From: Macrostomum hystrix
Lineage: Eukaryota; Platyhelminthes; Macrostomidae
Reading direction: 5' to 3'
Length of the DNA: 64,000 nt
NCBI GenBank assembly: GCA_950097015.1
Contig: CATNEN010000039.1
Span: forward strand, 13,052,501 to 13,116,500
Position 1 is the first letter of the stretch. Each line of letters opens with the position of its first letter. The notes below the pieces were generated by a model. It worked only from the letters and a program-made list of their open reading frames with translations, did no database searches and was not told where the DNA came from. Positions 36,734-50,754 of the stretch are shown piece after piece. The position numbers and the translations under genes are program-made.

Positions 36734-37805
36734 TCAAGCCTGAAAGATGATGAGGTGATTGATTGAAGACGACACCTCAGCTCCGCCAGAGGCGTTGCCC
36801 ACGAATTCTTCGAAGCCCATACCGCCGGAGATGACCATCATTTGGGAGGCCAGCGTTGCACCTGGCGACAATGAGGCACGCCTTGCAGCCTGCGCCGGCG
36901 TCGGCAGCGAGCGATGATGACCTGCGGCAGCGGCTGCTGAGCTCGAGCTCGAGGTGAGGAAAACATTCGTTGAGAATAGAGAGCCGCCACCGCCGCCACT
37001 GCCACCGCCGCCACTGCCGCCGCCGCCGCCTCCAGCGGCCAGTGCGAGAGGCAGATGACTTCGAGTTGGCTTCTCGACGGCCGTTAAGAAGCGCACTGGT
37101 CCACAATGACCGTAGGGCAAGGCTGTGAAGGCGGTTTGGGTTGAGAGTAAGGAGCAAAGTCAGGTGGTAGGTGCAAAGTGAGGTGGTGGTAGCGGAGTGA
37201 GGTGGTTGTAGCGGAGTGAGGTGGTGGTAGCGGAGTGAGGTGGTTGTAGCGGAGTGAGGTGGTGGTAGCGGAGTGAGGTGGTTGTAGCGGAGTGAGGTGG
37301 TGGTAGCGGAGTGAGGTGGTGGTAGCGGAGCGAGGAGGTGTTTGTTGAGTGAGACCATGTTTTTATGACAAAGGAAAACGTGAGTTGTCCTGTCGCTCAT
37401 ACTCTTACCGTTAATAATAGGCGGTTTGATGGATGAGCAGCTAGTAGACGATGATAACTTGAGTACGGGAACAATGGCAATGACGCCAGATGTTGTGCCC
37501 ACCCAGAGCAAATCTTTGCACACTAGAATGCTGCTGATCCGAAGTCCCGATAGTCTCAGGTTTCTGACACTCTCATCGCAGCCTAGAAATCGAGAATTGA
37601 AATAAGCAAAAATCCACAAAATTCAAAACTAATGAAGAGTCAAGTGTTTCAATCACCTTCAAGTTTCTGAGCCACGGCACTTGCCACATCGACTTCGAGT
37701 AGAAACTCGCTGGATAGCGCGTGGTACAGGTGCACGCGCGTGGAGCCCTCTAGGGCCACCCAGACTGAGTAGCCTGAGCAGGTCATTGAGTGCACGCTAC
37801 GCCTT

Positions 37806-37841
<36 letters not shown>

Positions 37842-38570
37842 CTGACTGGGAAGCTGGAGTCAACACTCTCGGACACCGGGCTGACGATGATCATGTCTTT
37901 GCCGGCGTAGCACCAGATTTTTCCGGCGGCCGCGATCATTCGCTTAACCGGCTTGCCCTCCTTCACTGTCATCACGTGCTGCTTGTCAAAGTCCCACAGG
38001 CCGTCTGCAAGAGTACAGATTTATCGATTTTTAGCTTCGCTTCCCCCAGCATTTCTCAAGCCATTCTACACTTGAAGATTCTCTTTTACCAGTCCGCCGT
38101 CGATAGACAGCTACTTCGCCGCTGGCTAGCGACACATAGACTCGTCCGTCCAGGTGAATGATGGCCGTCACGCCAGCTCTTTGTCGCACCTTCTGTCTAG
38201 GCCGGGTTGTCCGGACATTGTCAGTGCAATAGTACACTAGGAGCCAACCGTCTTGGCAGCCAAGCCACATAGTCGCCTTGTACGGATCCGTCAGGCGCTG
38301 CTGCTGCTGCTGACGGAATAGGCAGGCGCTATACTCGCCGTCAATTATCGTCTCTGGCGTGACTGCGTCCCCGTCGTCCTCTCCCTCGTCACTGGATGAA
38401 GACGACGAAGACGATGACACGGCGTCATTATCCTCATCAGCTGAGCTAGAAGAGCTGCCAGCCCTGCTTGGGCATTTCTTCTCGGCGGAGTTCTCAGTGA
38501 CGTCATCGTTGTTATCGTTTGGTTGGTCCTCTACGTCGTCCACTGTATCAACGCGAACTGTGGGCACTTG

Positions 38571-38613
<43 letters not shown>

Positions 38614-41600
38614 GTGTCTGTTGGGCTGTCCAACTGTGCCACGTCTTTTAGGCGCTCAGCGATGGCCAAGTTGGCCGCAGTTCGAGACCGACGTCTGTGC
38701 TCAGCACCTTGCCTGGGTATTAGAAGATTTCAGCTACTAACAGTGAAAGACCACGGCCGGGGAGTATTTCAAATGCCTACTTCCCGATAGGTCCCAAAGA
38801 GAATGACTGATTTTCGTGAAAGTCCACCATATAGATCAAAATTGGCATGTTGGTTGGTTCGATTATATAATAATTCACAATACAATCAACAATAACAGCC
38901 ACTTGTGAGCAATTGGTGGTTTATGCCACCAGATTTATGCCACCCAGACACCGCCGAAGAGAATCGTTGAATATCTCGACAACGCCAACGTTTTGTGATT
39001 CTGGAAGTTGTTTCAGCAGATAAAGCGGAACATGTGAGCCCGTGTTCTGGATTTTCATGGCAATTGGTTGAATATTTTGGTAGATACAGGAAAAATAAAA
39101 ATGTGGGTTTGAAATACCCCTCAGCGGTCTTTCTCTTATGAAGATACTTAAAAATTTAACGAGACTCACAAACAGGTGAGAAACAGCCAAACAAACAGAC
39201 AGGCATAGAAGCAAGCAAGCGAACAAATATTTCGACACTGGCTCACATTCGCAACAGCCCAGCGTAAGCCGGCACAGAGCAAATGCAGGCTACACTTGTG
39301 CCGCCGCCAACGCTTGGCAGTTGCGTTGTCATGGCAACTATCGGTTCCGGCTGCAGGCTTAGCAGGCAGAGGTGACTAGATTGAGTCGGATCGGCAGTTT
39401 GACAGCAGATCCAAATGTCGCGATAGTTGTCCTCGTTGTAGCCATCAATCGGTGCGGAACAGGTGAACTGTGATTGATTTCAAAGGTAGATGGATACGAA
39501 AAACTGAATTTCGAAGCTGCCCGACGTCATCATCGTCGAGATATTCAGCGATGATTGTCGAGGACAACTACATTTTTTGCTCTGTATAAACCTATATGGT
39601 TAACGCGTTTGGCTCTCGTACCACGGTCCCTAAGTTCGATTCCACGGCGAGGCCACATTTATTTGGGGCGCAGACGCGGAGAGAAGGCTTTGGGGGCTTG
39701 TCGTGAAATTTACGACCTTGAGGGCCAACCTCCAAGGTACAGTGACAGTGTACATTGCCAAGCGATGAGAAAGTCAGTGCAGATGTACACACCTGCGGTA
39801 TCAGAGTGCGTGTGTGCTCAGGAGTCAGCGAAATGGGCAGAATTGCCTCCTCGCTGGCTGCGGGTCTAGTGTCACCAAATGATGTGCCATTGCCCGCAGC
39901 CCTCCTGCAATTATCATTATTTCAATTTCATGCTCAATAGGAAAGCCATATTCAATAGTAAAATTATTAACAATACTATATAATCAGCAATAATGGTTTC
40001 ATGATGAAACTTTGTGAGCAGAAAGTGCTGTCTATATACTTGCTGGTTTTTGCCACCAGACACCCCGACAAGAATCGTTGAATATCTCGACGATGCCCAT
40101 GTCTTGTGGTTCTAGAAGTCAAACGAATTCAAGCATTCTAGCTTACGGTCATGCCGTGCCTCAGTCTGGCGATTTGCAGAGTCTGCAAGAACTCCGGCAG
40201 CTGGGCGCACTTGTACATCAGCTTCATCTTGGCGTCCAAGAACGCGCTCTCCCATTGTAGCTTTTTGTCCGGAGTTGAAAACAGCAGAGAATGAAATCCA
40301 ACACCCTCCAGGCTGGCTGTGAGTAGGTCCAGACGGCACTGGCTGTTGCCTGCGCTGAGCAACTGGCTAGCTAGACTGGCGAGACGTTTCGCTTCAGCCA
40401 GCTGACGATTCACGGTTTCAAGGGCCTCCTTGGCAGCCTGTTCAAGGCTCTGCGGAGTTAGTACAGACATTGGCATTATTTGGGATAAATCTGGTATCGA
40501 CAGTTTGTCACTGGGATCTGGTATCGATAGTTTGTCATTGGGATCTGGTATCGATAGTTTGTCACTGGGATCTGGTATCGATAGTTTGTCACTGGGATCT
40601 GGTATCGATAGTTTGTCACTGGGATCTGGTATCGATAGTTTGTCATTGGGATCTGGTATCGATAGTTTGTCATTGGGATTTGGTATCGATAGTTTGTCAC
40701 TGGGATTTGGTATCGATAGTTTGTCACTGGGATCTAGTATCGATAGTTTGTCATTGGGATCTAGTATCGATAGTTTGTCACTGGGATCTGGTATCGATAG
40801 TTTGTCACTGGGATCTAGTATCGATAGTTTGTCACTGGGATCTAGTATCGATAGTTTGTCACTGGGATTTGTTATCGATAGTTTGTCATTGGGATCTGGT
40901 ATCGATAGTTTGTCATTGGGATTTGGTATCGATAGTTTGTCACTGGGATTTGGTATCGATAGTTTGTCACTGGGATCTAGTATCGATAGTTTGTCATTGG
41001 GATCTAGTATCGATAGTTTGTCACTGGGATCTGGTATCGATAGTTTGTCACTGGGATCTAGTATCGATAGTTTGTCACTGGGATCTAGTATCGATAGTTT
41101 GTCACTGGGATTTGGTATCGATAGTCTGTCATTGGGATCTGGTATCGATAGTTTGTCACTGGGATTTTTCTAGACTTGCCGACTGTTTGCTGTGCATCTT
41201 CGCGCAGATTTCCAGCACCTCCAGCACTGCATGACGGTCCTCCTTCAGTTTTTCGATGTCTTCATTTGGACGCCTGATTAGCGACGACCAACGGGTGCTC
41301 CCACCGTCGCGTCCCGTCACGGTGCCACCACCGCCGCCAACGCCGCTACTGACGCCACTAGCGCCACCTCCGAAGCCGTTTGTCAAACCGCTCGAGCTGC
41401 CAACTGAACTGCCGACGCTGCCGCCGCAGCTACCACCGCTGATGCTGCCACCACCGCAGCCGCCTCCTCCTCCGCCGTTTCCCCCGGCGCTGCCGCAGCC
41501 GCCTCCGCTAATCTCGACGCATTCCAGGCCAACTCGGAGGCAAACTTTGTACTTGAAGTTGGAGTCCACAAAGTCGAAGCCGCTGGGCGATTGTCTGCAA

Positions 41601-44600
41601 AGATTATTTTAAATCAAGATTTCTTAGAAAATGTTCTATAAAGTCTTTCTCATTCTAAAACGGTGTGTGAACCAGAAACAATATGCCTTTGTGCACTGGG
41701 TTATTATCGCAATTAGTTGAATATTTTAAAAGACACAGAAAAACGTAGGTATTTTAAATACCACCCGTTGCTTTCTATTGTTACAGAGAAAGTCGAAAAT
41801 CTGTTCTACTGTAAGTAGCTAGACGGGCTGGATCGTTCGCACTTTATTCAGTTTAATTTATTACCAATCAATCCCAGAAAAAATGAATATCCTCCTCACC
41901 CCATACTATCTGACAATCTGAATCCTAATTTTATTTCGGCAATGGAATGTCGTATAGATTGTTGCCATAAGTTAGCACAATGTCTCTCTTAACCTTACGC
42001 CGGGAAGCGGTTTGACTATAGCCCTCTTGTTTAGTCTTATCTGTTTTCGGCATTCTTGGCAGGTCGCAAACTATTCGCACACACGCAGACGAGAAAAACA
42101 CACCATTCCAAATGGTTCCCGAGTAAAGTTTTGCACTATTAATTTAGGTTGCATTGGGCCTAAAAAGTTTTATTGTTCGACGCAAACGAATGGTTTGCAC
42201 AAGCCTAGATCGTTTTTAGATTTTTTCAGCGGCACATAAAACGACTTTTAGCGGCACGTTGAAAAACTTTGATTGACGGTACGTCGAGCTGCTTTTGAAG
42301 TGGCGCATCAAAATATTTTTTATTACAGTCGCATCACCGCCCATAGACTATAGCACTCAGTAGCATCACCGCCCATAGACTATAGTACTCACAGTCGCAT
42401 CACCGCCCATAGACTATAGTACTCACAGTCGCATCACCGCCCATAGACTATAGTACTCACAGTAGCATCACCGCCCATAGACTATAGTACTCACAGTAGC
42501 ATCACCGCCCATAGACTATAGTACTCACAGTAGCATCACCGCCCATAGACGATAGTACTCACAGTAGCATCACCGCCCATAGACTATAGTACTCACAGTA
42601 GCATCACCGCCCATAGACTATAGTACTCACAGTAGCATCACCGCCCATAGACTATAGCACTCACAGTAGCATCACCGCCCATAGACTATAGTACTCACAG
42701 TAGCATCACCGCCCATAGACTATAGTACTCACAGTAGCATCAACGCCCATAGACTATAGTACTCACAGTAGCATCACCGCCCATAGACTATAGTACTCAC
42801 AGTAGCATCACCGCCCATAGACTATAGTACTCACAGTAGCATCACTGCCCATAGACTATAGTACTCACAGTAGCATCACCGCCCATAGACTATAGTACTC
42901 ACAGTAGCATCAACGCTCATAGACTATAGTACTCACAGTAGCATCACCGCCCATAGACTATAGTACTCACAGTAGCATCAACGCCCATAGACTATAGTAC
43001 TCACAGTAGCATCACCGCCCATAGACTATAGTACTCACAGTAGCATCACCGCCCATAGACTATAGTACTCACAGTAGCATCACCGCCCATAGACTATAGT
43101 ACTCACAGTAGCATCAACGCCCATAGACTATAGTACTCACAGTAGCATCACCGCCCATAGACTATAGTACTCACAGTAGCATCACCGCCCATAGACTATA
43201 GTACTCACAGTAGCATCAACGCCCATAGACTATAGTACTCACAGTAGCATCACCGCCCATAGACTATAGTACTCACAGTAGCATCACCGCCCATAGACTA
43301 TAGTACTCACAGTAGCATCACTGCCCATAGACTATAGTACTCATAGTAGCATCACCGCCCATAGACGATAGTACTCACAGTAGCATCACCGCCCATAGAC
43401 TATAGTACTCACAGTAGCATCACCGCCCATAGACTATAGTACTCACAGTAGCATCAACGCCCATAGACTATAGTACTCACAGTAGCATCACCGCCCATAG
43501 ACGATAGTACTCACAGTAGCATCACTGCCCATAGACTATAGTACTCACAGTAGCATCACCGCCCATAGACTATAGTACTCACAGTAGCATCAACGCTCAT
43601 AGACTATAGTACTCACAGTAGCATCACCGCCCATAGACTATAGTACTCACAGTAGCATCAACGCTCATAGACTATAGTACTCACAGTAGCATCACCGCCC
43701 ATAGACTATAGTACTCACAGTAGCATCAACGCCCATAGACTATAGTACTCACAGTAGCATCAACGCCCATAGACTATAGTACTCACAGTAGCATCACCGC
43801 CCATAGACTATAGTACTCACAGTAGCATCACCGCCCATAGACTATAGTACTCACAGTAGCATCACCGCCCATAGACTATAGTACTCACAGTAGCATCACC
43901 GCCCATAGACTATAGTACTCACAGTAGCATCAACGCCCATAGACTATAGTACTCACAGTAGCATCACCGCCCATAGACTATAGTACTCACAGTAGCATCA
44001 ACGCCCATAGACTATAGTACTCACAGTAGCATCACCGCCCATAGACTATAGTACTCATAGTAGCATCACCGCCCATAGACGATAGTACTCACAGTAGCAT
44101 CACCGCCCATAGACTATAGTACTCACAGTAGCATCACCGCCCATAGACTATAGTACTCACAGTAGCATCAACGCCCATAGACTATAGTACTCACAGTAGC
44201 ATCACCGCCCATAGACGATAGTACTCACAGTAGCATCACTGCCCATAGACTATAGTACTCACAGTAGCATCACCGCCCATAGACTATAGTACTCACAGTA
44301 GCATCAACGCTCATAGACTATAGTACTCACAGTAGCATCACCGCCCATAGACTATAGTACTCACAGTAGCATCAACGCCCATAGACTATAGTACTCACAG
44401 TAGCATCAACGCCCATAGACTATAGTACTCACAGTAGCATCACCGCCCATAGACTATAGTACTCACAGTAGCATCACCGCCCATAGACGATAGTACTCAC
44501 AGTAGCATCACTGCCCATAGACTATAGTACTCACAGTAGCATCACCGCCCATAGACTATAGTACTCACAGTAGCATCAACGCTCATAGACTATAGTACTC

Positions 44601-47600
44601 ACAGTAGCATCACCGCCCATAGACTATAGTACTCACAGTAGCATCAACGCCCATAGACTATAGTACTCACAGTAGCATCACCGCCCATAGACGATAGTAC
44701 TCACAGTAGCATCACTGCCCATAGACTATAGTACTCACAGTAGCATCACCGCCCATAGACTATAGTACTCACAGTAGCATCAACGCTCATAGACTATAGT
44801 ACTCACAGTAGCATCACCGCCCATAGACTATAGTACTCACAGTAGCATCAACGCCCATAGACTATAGTACTCACAGTAGCATCACCGCCCATAGACTATA
44901 GTACTCACAGTAGCATCACCGCCCATAGACTATAGTACTCATAGTAGCATCACCGCCCATAGACGATAGTACTCACAGTAGCATCACCGCCCATAGACTA
45001 TAGTACTCACAGTAGCATCACCGCCCATAGACTATAGTACTCACAGTAGCATCACCGCCCATAGACTATAGTACTCACAGTAGCATCACTGCCCATAGAC
45101 TATAGTACTCACAGTAGCATCACCGCCCACAGACTATAGCACTCACATTCGCATCACCGCCCGTAGACTAAAGCACTCACAGTCGAATCACCGGCTTGCG
45201 AGCAGTCTGCGGTCCGACTCGCTTCTTGGCGATGGCCATGACAAGCTGGTCGGAGAACAGGAATAAATAAGCCGCCTCTTTCTTGCCTTCCAGTTGCACA
45301 GCGTCGTGTCGCAGGTATTCTCGCTTGGGCGACACCAACTGTGAAATGGATTAGTACCGTTGTGGATGTTTAGTAATGGTGCAATGCATGAAACGCACAC
45401 TGCGCAGGAATGCATTTTAAGCATATTTTGCTTGGGACAGGCAGCAATCATAAGAAAACAGGGCACTGGTGCTTGGAACATTTTGTGATCGATTGAACCG
45501 ACTAAATTAGCCATTTAACTCGCGTGTTCTTAGCTAATTGGTTTGGCTAGACTTAAGTAGCCGACCTGAAAGTACAATGGATGTCGTTACAAACTTTCCA
45601 AATAGTTTCAAAGGTTAGTGACTCACCAAATGACTCATTTGCTATAGTAAAGCAATTATAAAGATTCATAGAGGAAATTTGATAAAGATTTGTTTTAACT
45701 TATTTGTTTAATTTTTATTTCTTTTTTGCAAAAAAATCTGTTAGACAGATGCCTAAACCTGTTAGACAGATGCCTAAACCTGTTAGACAGATGCCTAAAC
45801 CTGTTAGACATATGCCTAAACCTGTTAGACAGATGCCTATGCCTGTTAGACAGATGCCTATGCCTGTTAGACAGATGCCTATGCCTGTTAGACAGATGCC
45901 TATGCCTGTTAGACAGATGCCTAAACCTGTTAGACAGATGCCTAAACCTGTTAGACAGATGCCTAAACCTGTTAGACAGATGCCTAAATCTGTTAGACAT
46001 ATGCCTAAACCTGTTAGACAGATGCCTATGCCTGTTAGACAGATGCCTATGCCTGTTAGACAGATGCCTAAACCTGTTAGACAGATGCCTAAACCTGTTA
46101 GACAGATGCCTAAACCTGTTAGACAGATGCCTAAATCTGTTAGACATATGCCTAAACCTGTTAGACAGATGCCTATGCCTGTTAGACAGATGCCTATGCC
46201 TGTTAGACAGATGCCTAAACCTGTTAGACAGATGCCTATGCCTGTTAGACATATGCCTAAACCTGTTAGACAGATGCCTATGCCTGTTAGACAGATGCCT
46301 ATGCCTGTTAGACAGATGCCTATGCCTGTTAGACAGATGCCTAAACCTGTTAGACAGATGCCTAAACCTGTTAGACAGATGCCTAAACCTGTTAGACAGA
46401 TGCCTATGCCTGTTAGACAGATGCCTAGACCTGTTAGACAGATGCCTATGCCTGTTAGACAGATGCCTACACCCTTTAGATAGTTAGAAGACGAGACTTT
46501 GGGTATTTTAAATTAACTTTTAATCAAGCGACATTGGAACTAACGAACTAACGCTATGATGTTTTTGTTATAGTTAGTCGTTAAGCCTTTCATTGATTCT
46601 ATAATCTCTATCCTATTAATTTTTAATCCCATAGGGCGACGACACAAGCGAATAGTTTTTAGGGTTGAATTTCAGCTAGGCAAGGTCGGTAGTTCCGTTT
46701 CCATAGCTCGAATACCAAAGACGTGCTTGTTTGACGGTACGGGAGGCAATGGGGATAACACAGAGAGAGAGGGGCTTGTTTTGCAGATGCCTAGCTGTGA
46801 TAACAGTTGCTGCCCACCATCAAAGGCTAACTTGACGCGCGCTGGGTGTTCTAGATTTGATGGAATGTGCAGTTTTAGTTTAGCAGCAATAGTCGTAAAC
46901 TTGGCAATTTATTGCTTTCAAGAAGTACTTCGAACCTTGGCGAATCGAATGGTTGAAAGCATCAAATTTAGAAGAAAATAAACTCTAAAACATTCGATTT
47001 TCTAGCAATCATCTTCTTTTCTTAGCTTCTTATAAACAATCAGATGCCAGAAGGTGCTTAACCAAAAAAACTTTTCTTGGACGCAATTTTTCTTAGACCA
47101 ATCAGAAGTAGTTAAGTTATTAACCAATAAGAGACCAGTAGATTCACAACCAATCATCATTGATCAGTATATTTTCAACCAATCAGAGATCAATAGATTC
47201 TCAATCAATCGGAGAACAGTAGATTCTCAACCAATCAGAGATAAGTAGATTCTCAACCAATCAGAGATCAGTAGATTCCCAACCAATCAGACATCAGTAG
47301 ATTCTCAACCAAACAGAGATCAGTAGATTCTCAACCAATCAGAGATAAGTAGATTCTCAACCAATCAGAGATAAGTAGATTCTCAACCAATCAGAGATCA
47401 GTAGATTCCCAACCAATCAGACATCAGTAGATTCTCAACCAAACAGAGATCAGTAGATTCTCAACCAATAAGAGACCAGTAGATTCACAACCAATCATCA
47501 TTGATCAGTATATTTTCAACCAATCAGAGATCAATAGATTCTCAATCAATCGGAGAACAGTAGATTCTCAACCAATCAGAGATAAGTAGATTCTCAACCA

Positions 47601-50600
47601 ATCAGAGATCAGTAGATTCCCAACCAATCAGACATCAGTAGATTCTCAACCAAACAGAGATCAGTAGATTCTCAACCAAACAGAGATCAGTAGATTCTCA
47701 ACCAAACAGAGATCAGTAGATTCTCAACCAATCAGAGATAAGTAGATTCTCAACCAATCAGAGATAAGTAGATTCTCGACAAATCAGAGATCATTAGACT
47801 CTCGACAAATCAGAGATCACTAGATTCTCAACCAATAAGAGACCAGTAGATTCACAACCAATCATCATTGATCAGTATATTTTCAACCAATCAGAGATCA
47901 GTAGATTCCCAACCAATCAGAGATCAGTAGATTCCCAACCAATCAGAGATCAGTAGATTTTGAACCAATCAAAAGCTAGTTGTTTTTTCAATCGATTCGT
48001 AGAAAACTTTCTTGAGTTTGATTTTTTGTTTTAAAAAAGCCATAGACTCACATCATTAACTAGAAGAAGATTTTCGAGCGCCCTCAAACTCTCTTGCAGT
48101 CCCTCAGTCTGTTGGGCCTCTTTGAGCGTGTTGACTCGAAGCGCCAGTTCGTGAATGGCCAGCTCAGCTTGCTTTAGCTTGGCATAGTCTGGGTGACTCG
48201 GGTCAGTGTACTCGATCAGGCGCTGGGGGTTTTAAGAGCGAGTTTTAGAAAACCTATTGCCTATGACTAATAATATAGCAGGCACTATTGCGATGACAAT
48301 GACTATTATAATGACAATGACACTATTATAATGACAATGACACTATTATAATGACAATGACACTATTATAATGACAATGACACTATTATAATGACAATGA
48401 CACTATTATGATGACAATGACACTATTATAATGACAATGACACTATTATAATGACAATGACTATTATGATGACAATGACACTATTAATATAATGACAATG
48501 ACACTATTAATGACAATGACACTATTATAATGACAATCACTATTATGATGACAATGACACTATTATAATGACAATGACACTATTAATGACAATGACTATT
48601 ATGATGACAATGACACTATTATAATGACAATGACACTATTATAATGACAATGACACTATTATAATGACAATGACACTATTATAATGACAATGACACTATT
48701 ATAATGACAATGACACTATTATAATGACAATGACACTATTATAATGACAATGACACTATTATAATGATAATGACACTATTATAATGACAATGACACTATT
48801 ATAATGACAATGACACTATTATAATGACAATGACACTATTATAATGACAATGACACTATTATAATGACAATGACACTATTATAATGACAATGACACTATT
48901 ATAATGACAATGACACTATTATAATGACAATGACTATTATGATGACAATGACACTATTATAATGACAATGACACTATTATAATGACAATGACTATTATGA
49001 TGACAATGACTATTATAATGACAGTGACTATTATAGTGACAATGACTATTATAATGACAATGACTATTATAATGACAATGACTATTATAATGACAGTGAC
49101 TATTATAATGACAATGACTATTATGATGACAATGACTATTATGATGACAATGACTATTATAATGACAATGACTATTACGATGACAATGACTATTATGATG
49201 ACAATGACTATTATGATTTCACAATAACTGCAATCCTACCTTAACAAGCATCTCGTATCTGGGTATTCGTTGAACTGGCTTGATGATCAAAGACTTCAGT
49301 GGCAACCTTCTCCTATTGTCTCTTTGAATTTGCTGCGTGGTGTGAAAAAGATAATCGGGTAAAAACAGCAATAAAATCGTTGATAATAAATAATAAGCAG
49401 CAAATTCAGAAGATCTCAGTGCTTTCGCACCTCAACAAATCGTTGGAACGCCGATTTCTGCTGCAGCGCTGACTCCAGGCTGCGTTCGGAGCGAGCGAAG
49501 TTCTCGATAAACGAACAGTAGAACTCAACGACTGTGCGCTTCTTAAACTGTTGTTGAGTGAGTGAGTATAGCTTAATTCTTTTTTAATTTTCTGTTTCAT
49601 TGATTTCTATCTAGCTGCTCATTTTTATCCGCATTTACTTTTTAAGAGTCCCATTGACCTATAGGGGACGCTAAAGTTAATTTCCTGAACTTGAAAGAAA
49701 ACAAGCAGTTTCTTCTCTCTTTTTATTAGTGTCAGTGTCTTTGGCGCTTGAGACATTCCTCCTCTACCCAATCTCTACTCTCCCCCTCTCCTCTCCCTCT
49801 CTCCTCTCCCTCTCTCCTCTCCCTCTCTCCTCTCCCCCTCTTATCTCCCTCTCTCATCTCCCCCTCTCCTCTCCCTCTCTCCTCTCCCTCTCTCCTCTCC
49901 CCCTCTCATCTCCCTCTCTCATCTCCCTCTCTCCTCTCCCTCTCTCCTCTCCCTCTCTCCTCTCCCTCTCTCTTCTCCCTCTCTCATCTCCCTCTCTCCT
50001 CTCCCTCTCTCCTCTCCCTCTCTCTTCTCCCTCTCTCATCTCCCTCTCTCCTCTCCCTCTCTCATCTCCCTCTCTCATCTCCCCCTCTCCTCTCCCTCTC
50101 TCCTCTCCCTCTCTCCTCTCCCTCTCTCATCTCCCTCTCTCATCTCCATCTCTCCTCTCCCCCTCCCTCTCTCCTCTCCCTCTCTCCTCTCCCTCTCTCC
50201 TCTCCATCTCTTCTCTCCGTCTCCCTATCTCTTCCATCTCTCTTCTCTACTCCTCTACATTTCCCACTTAATAATCTCCCGAGGCCTACGTCACAGTGCA
50301 CCTTAAAATAGCGGACTAGCTTTAACTCCTTGCCGCAAGGTCAGTTTGGGATATTTTTCTACGAGAGGAAGAAATTTCTCTGCTATTTTACACGGCAGGA
50401 AATTTCGCTGATTCACAGCGTCTACGCATTTTAGGGATCTTCACAACCCTAGCCTGGGGATATATCGAATCAGCACTACGCATGATTAAGGCATCCCCTC
50501 TGATAGGTGCTGCATGTGATATCCCATGTGCTATAATCCCATTCTGGCTTGTTATCAATTTTGATCTCTCAGCTTTCTTCGTCTAGTCAGGAAACATGGA

Positions 50601-50697
50601 AGAATTCCTTCATGTAAAGCATAAATTATTATTTATCCCAAATAGGGATGACTGGTTGGCATGCACTGTAGAGTGCATAAATCTATCTATCTATCTG

Positions 50698-50754
<57 letters not shown>

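Noticed and set aside
40430-41234. Open frames of GSGIDSLSL and VSIVCHWD repeats
   Set aside because: 27-bp array filling a RhoGEF intron; the real coding is on the minus strand on both sides.
42328-45180. CRISPR-like direct repeat array
   Set aside because: The 34-bp units are contiguous with no unique spacers, and the DNA is animal; it is a minisatellite.
45695-46487. Open frames of RQMPKPV, LLDRCLN and NRFRHLS repeats
   Set aside because: 21-bp intronic array open on both strands.
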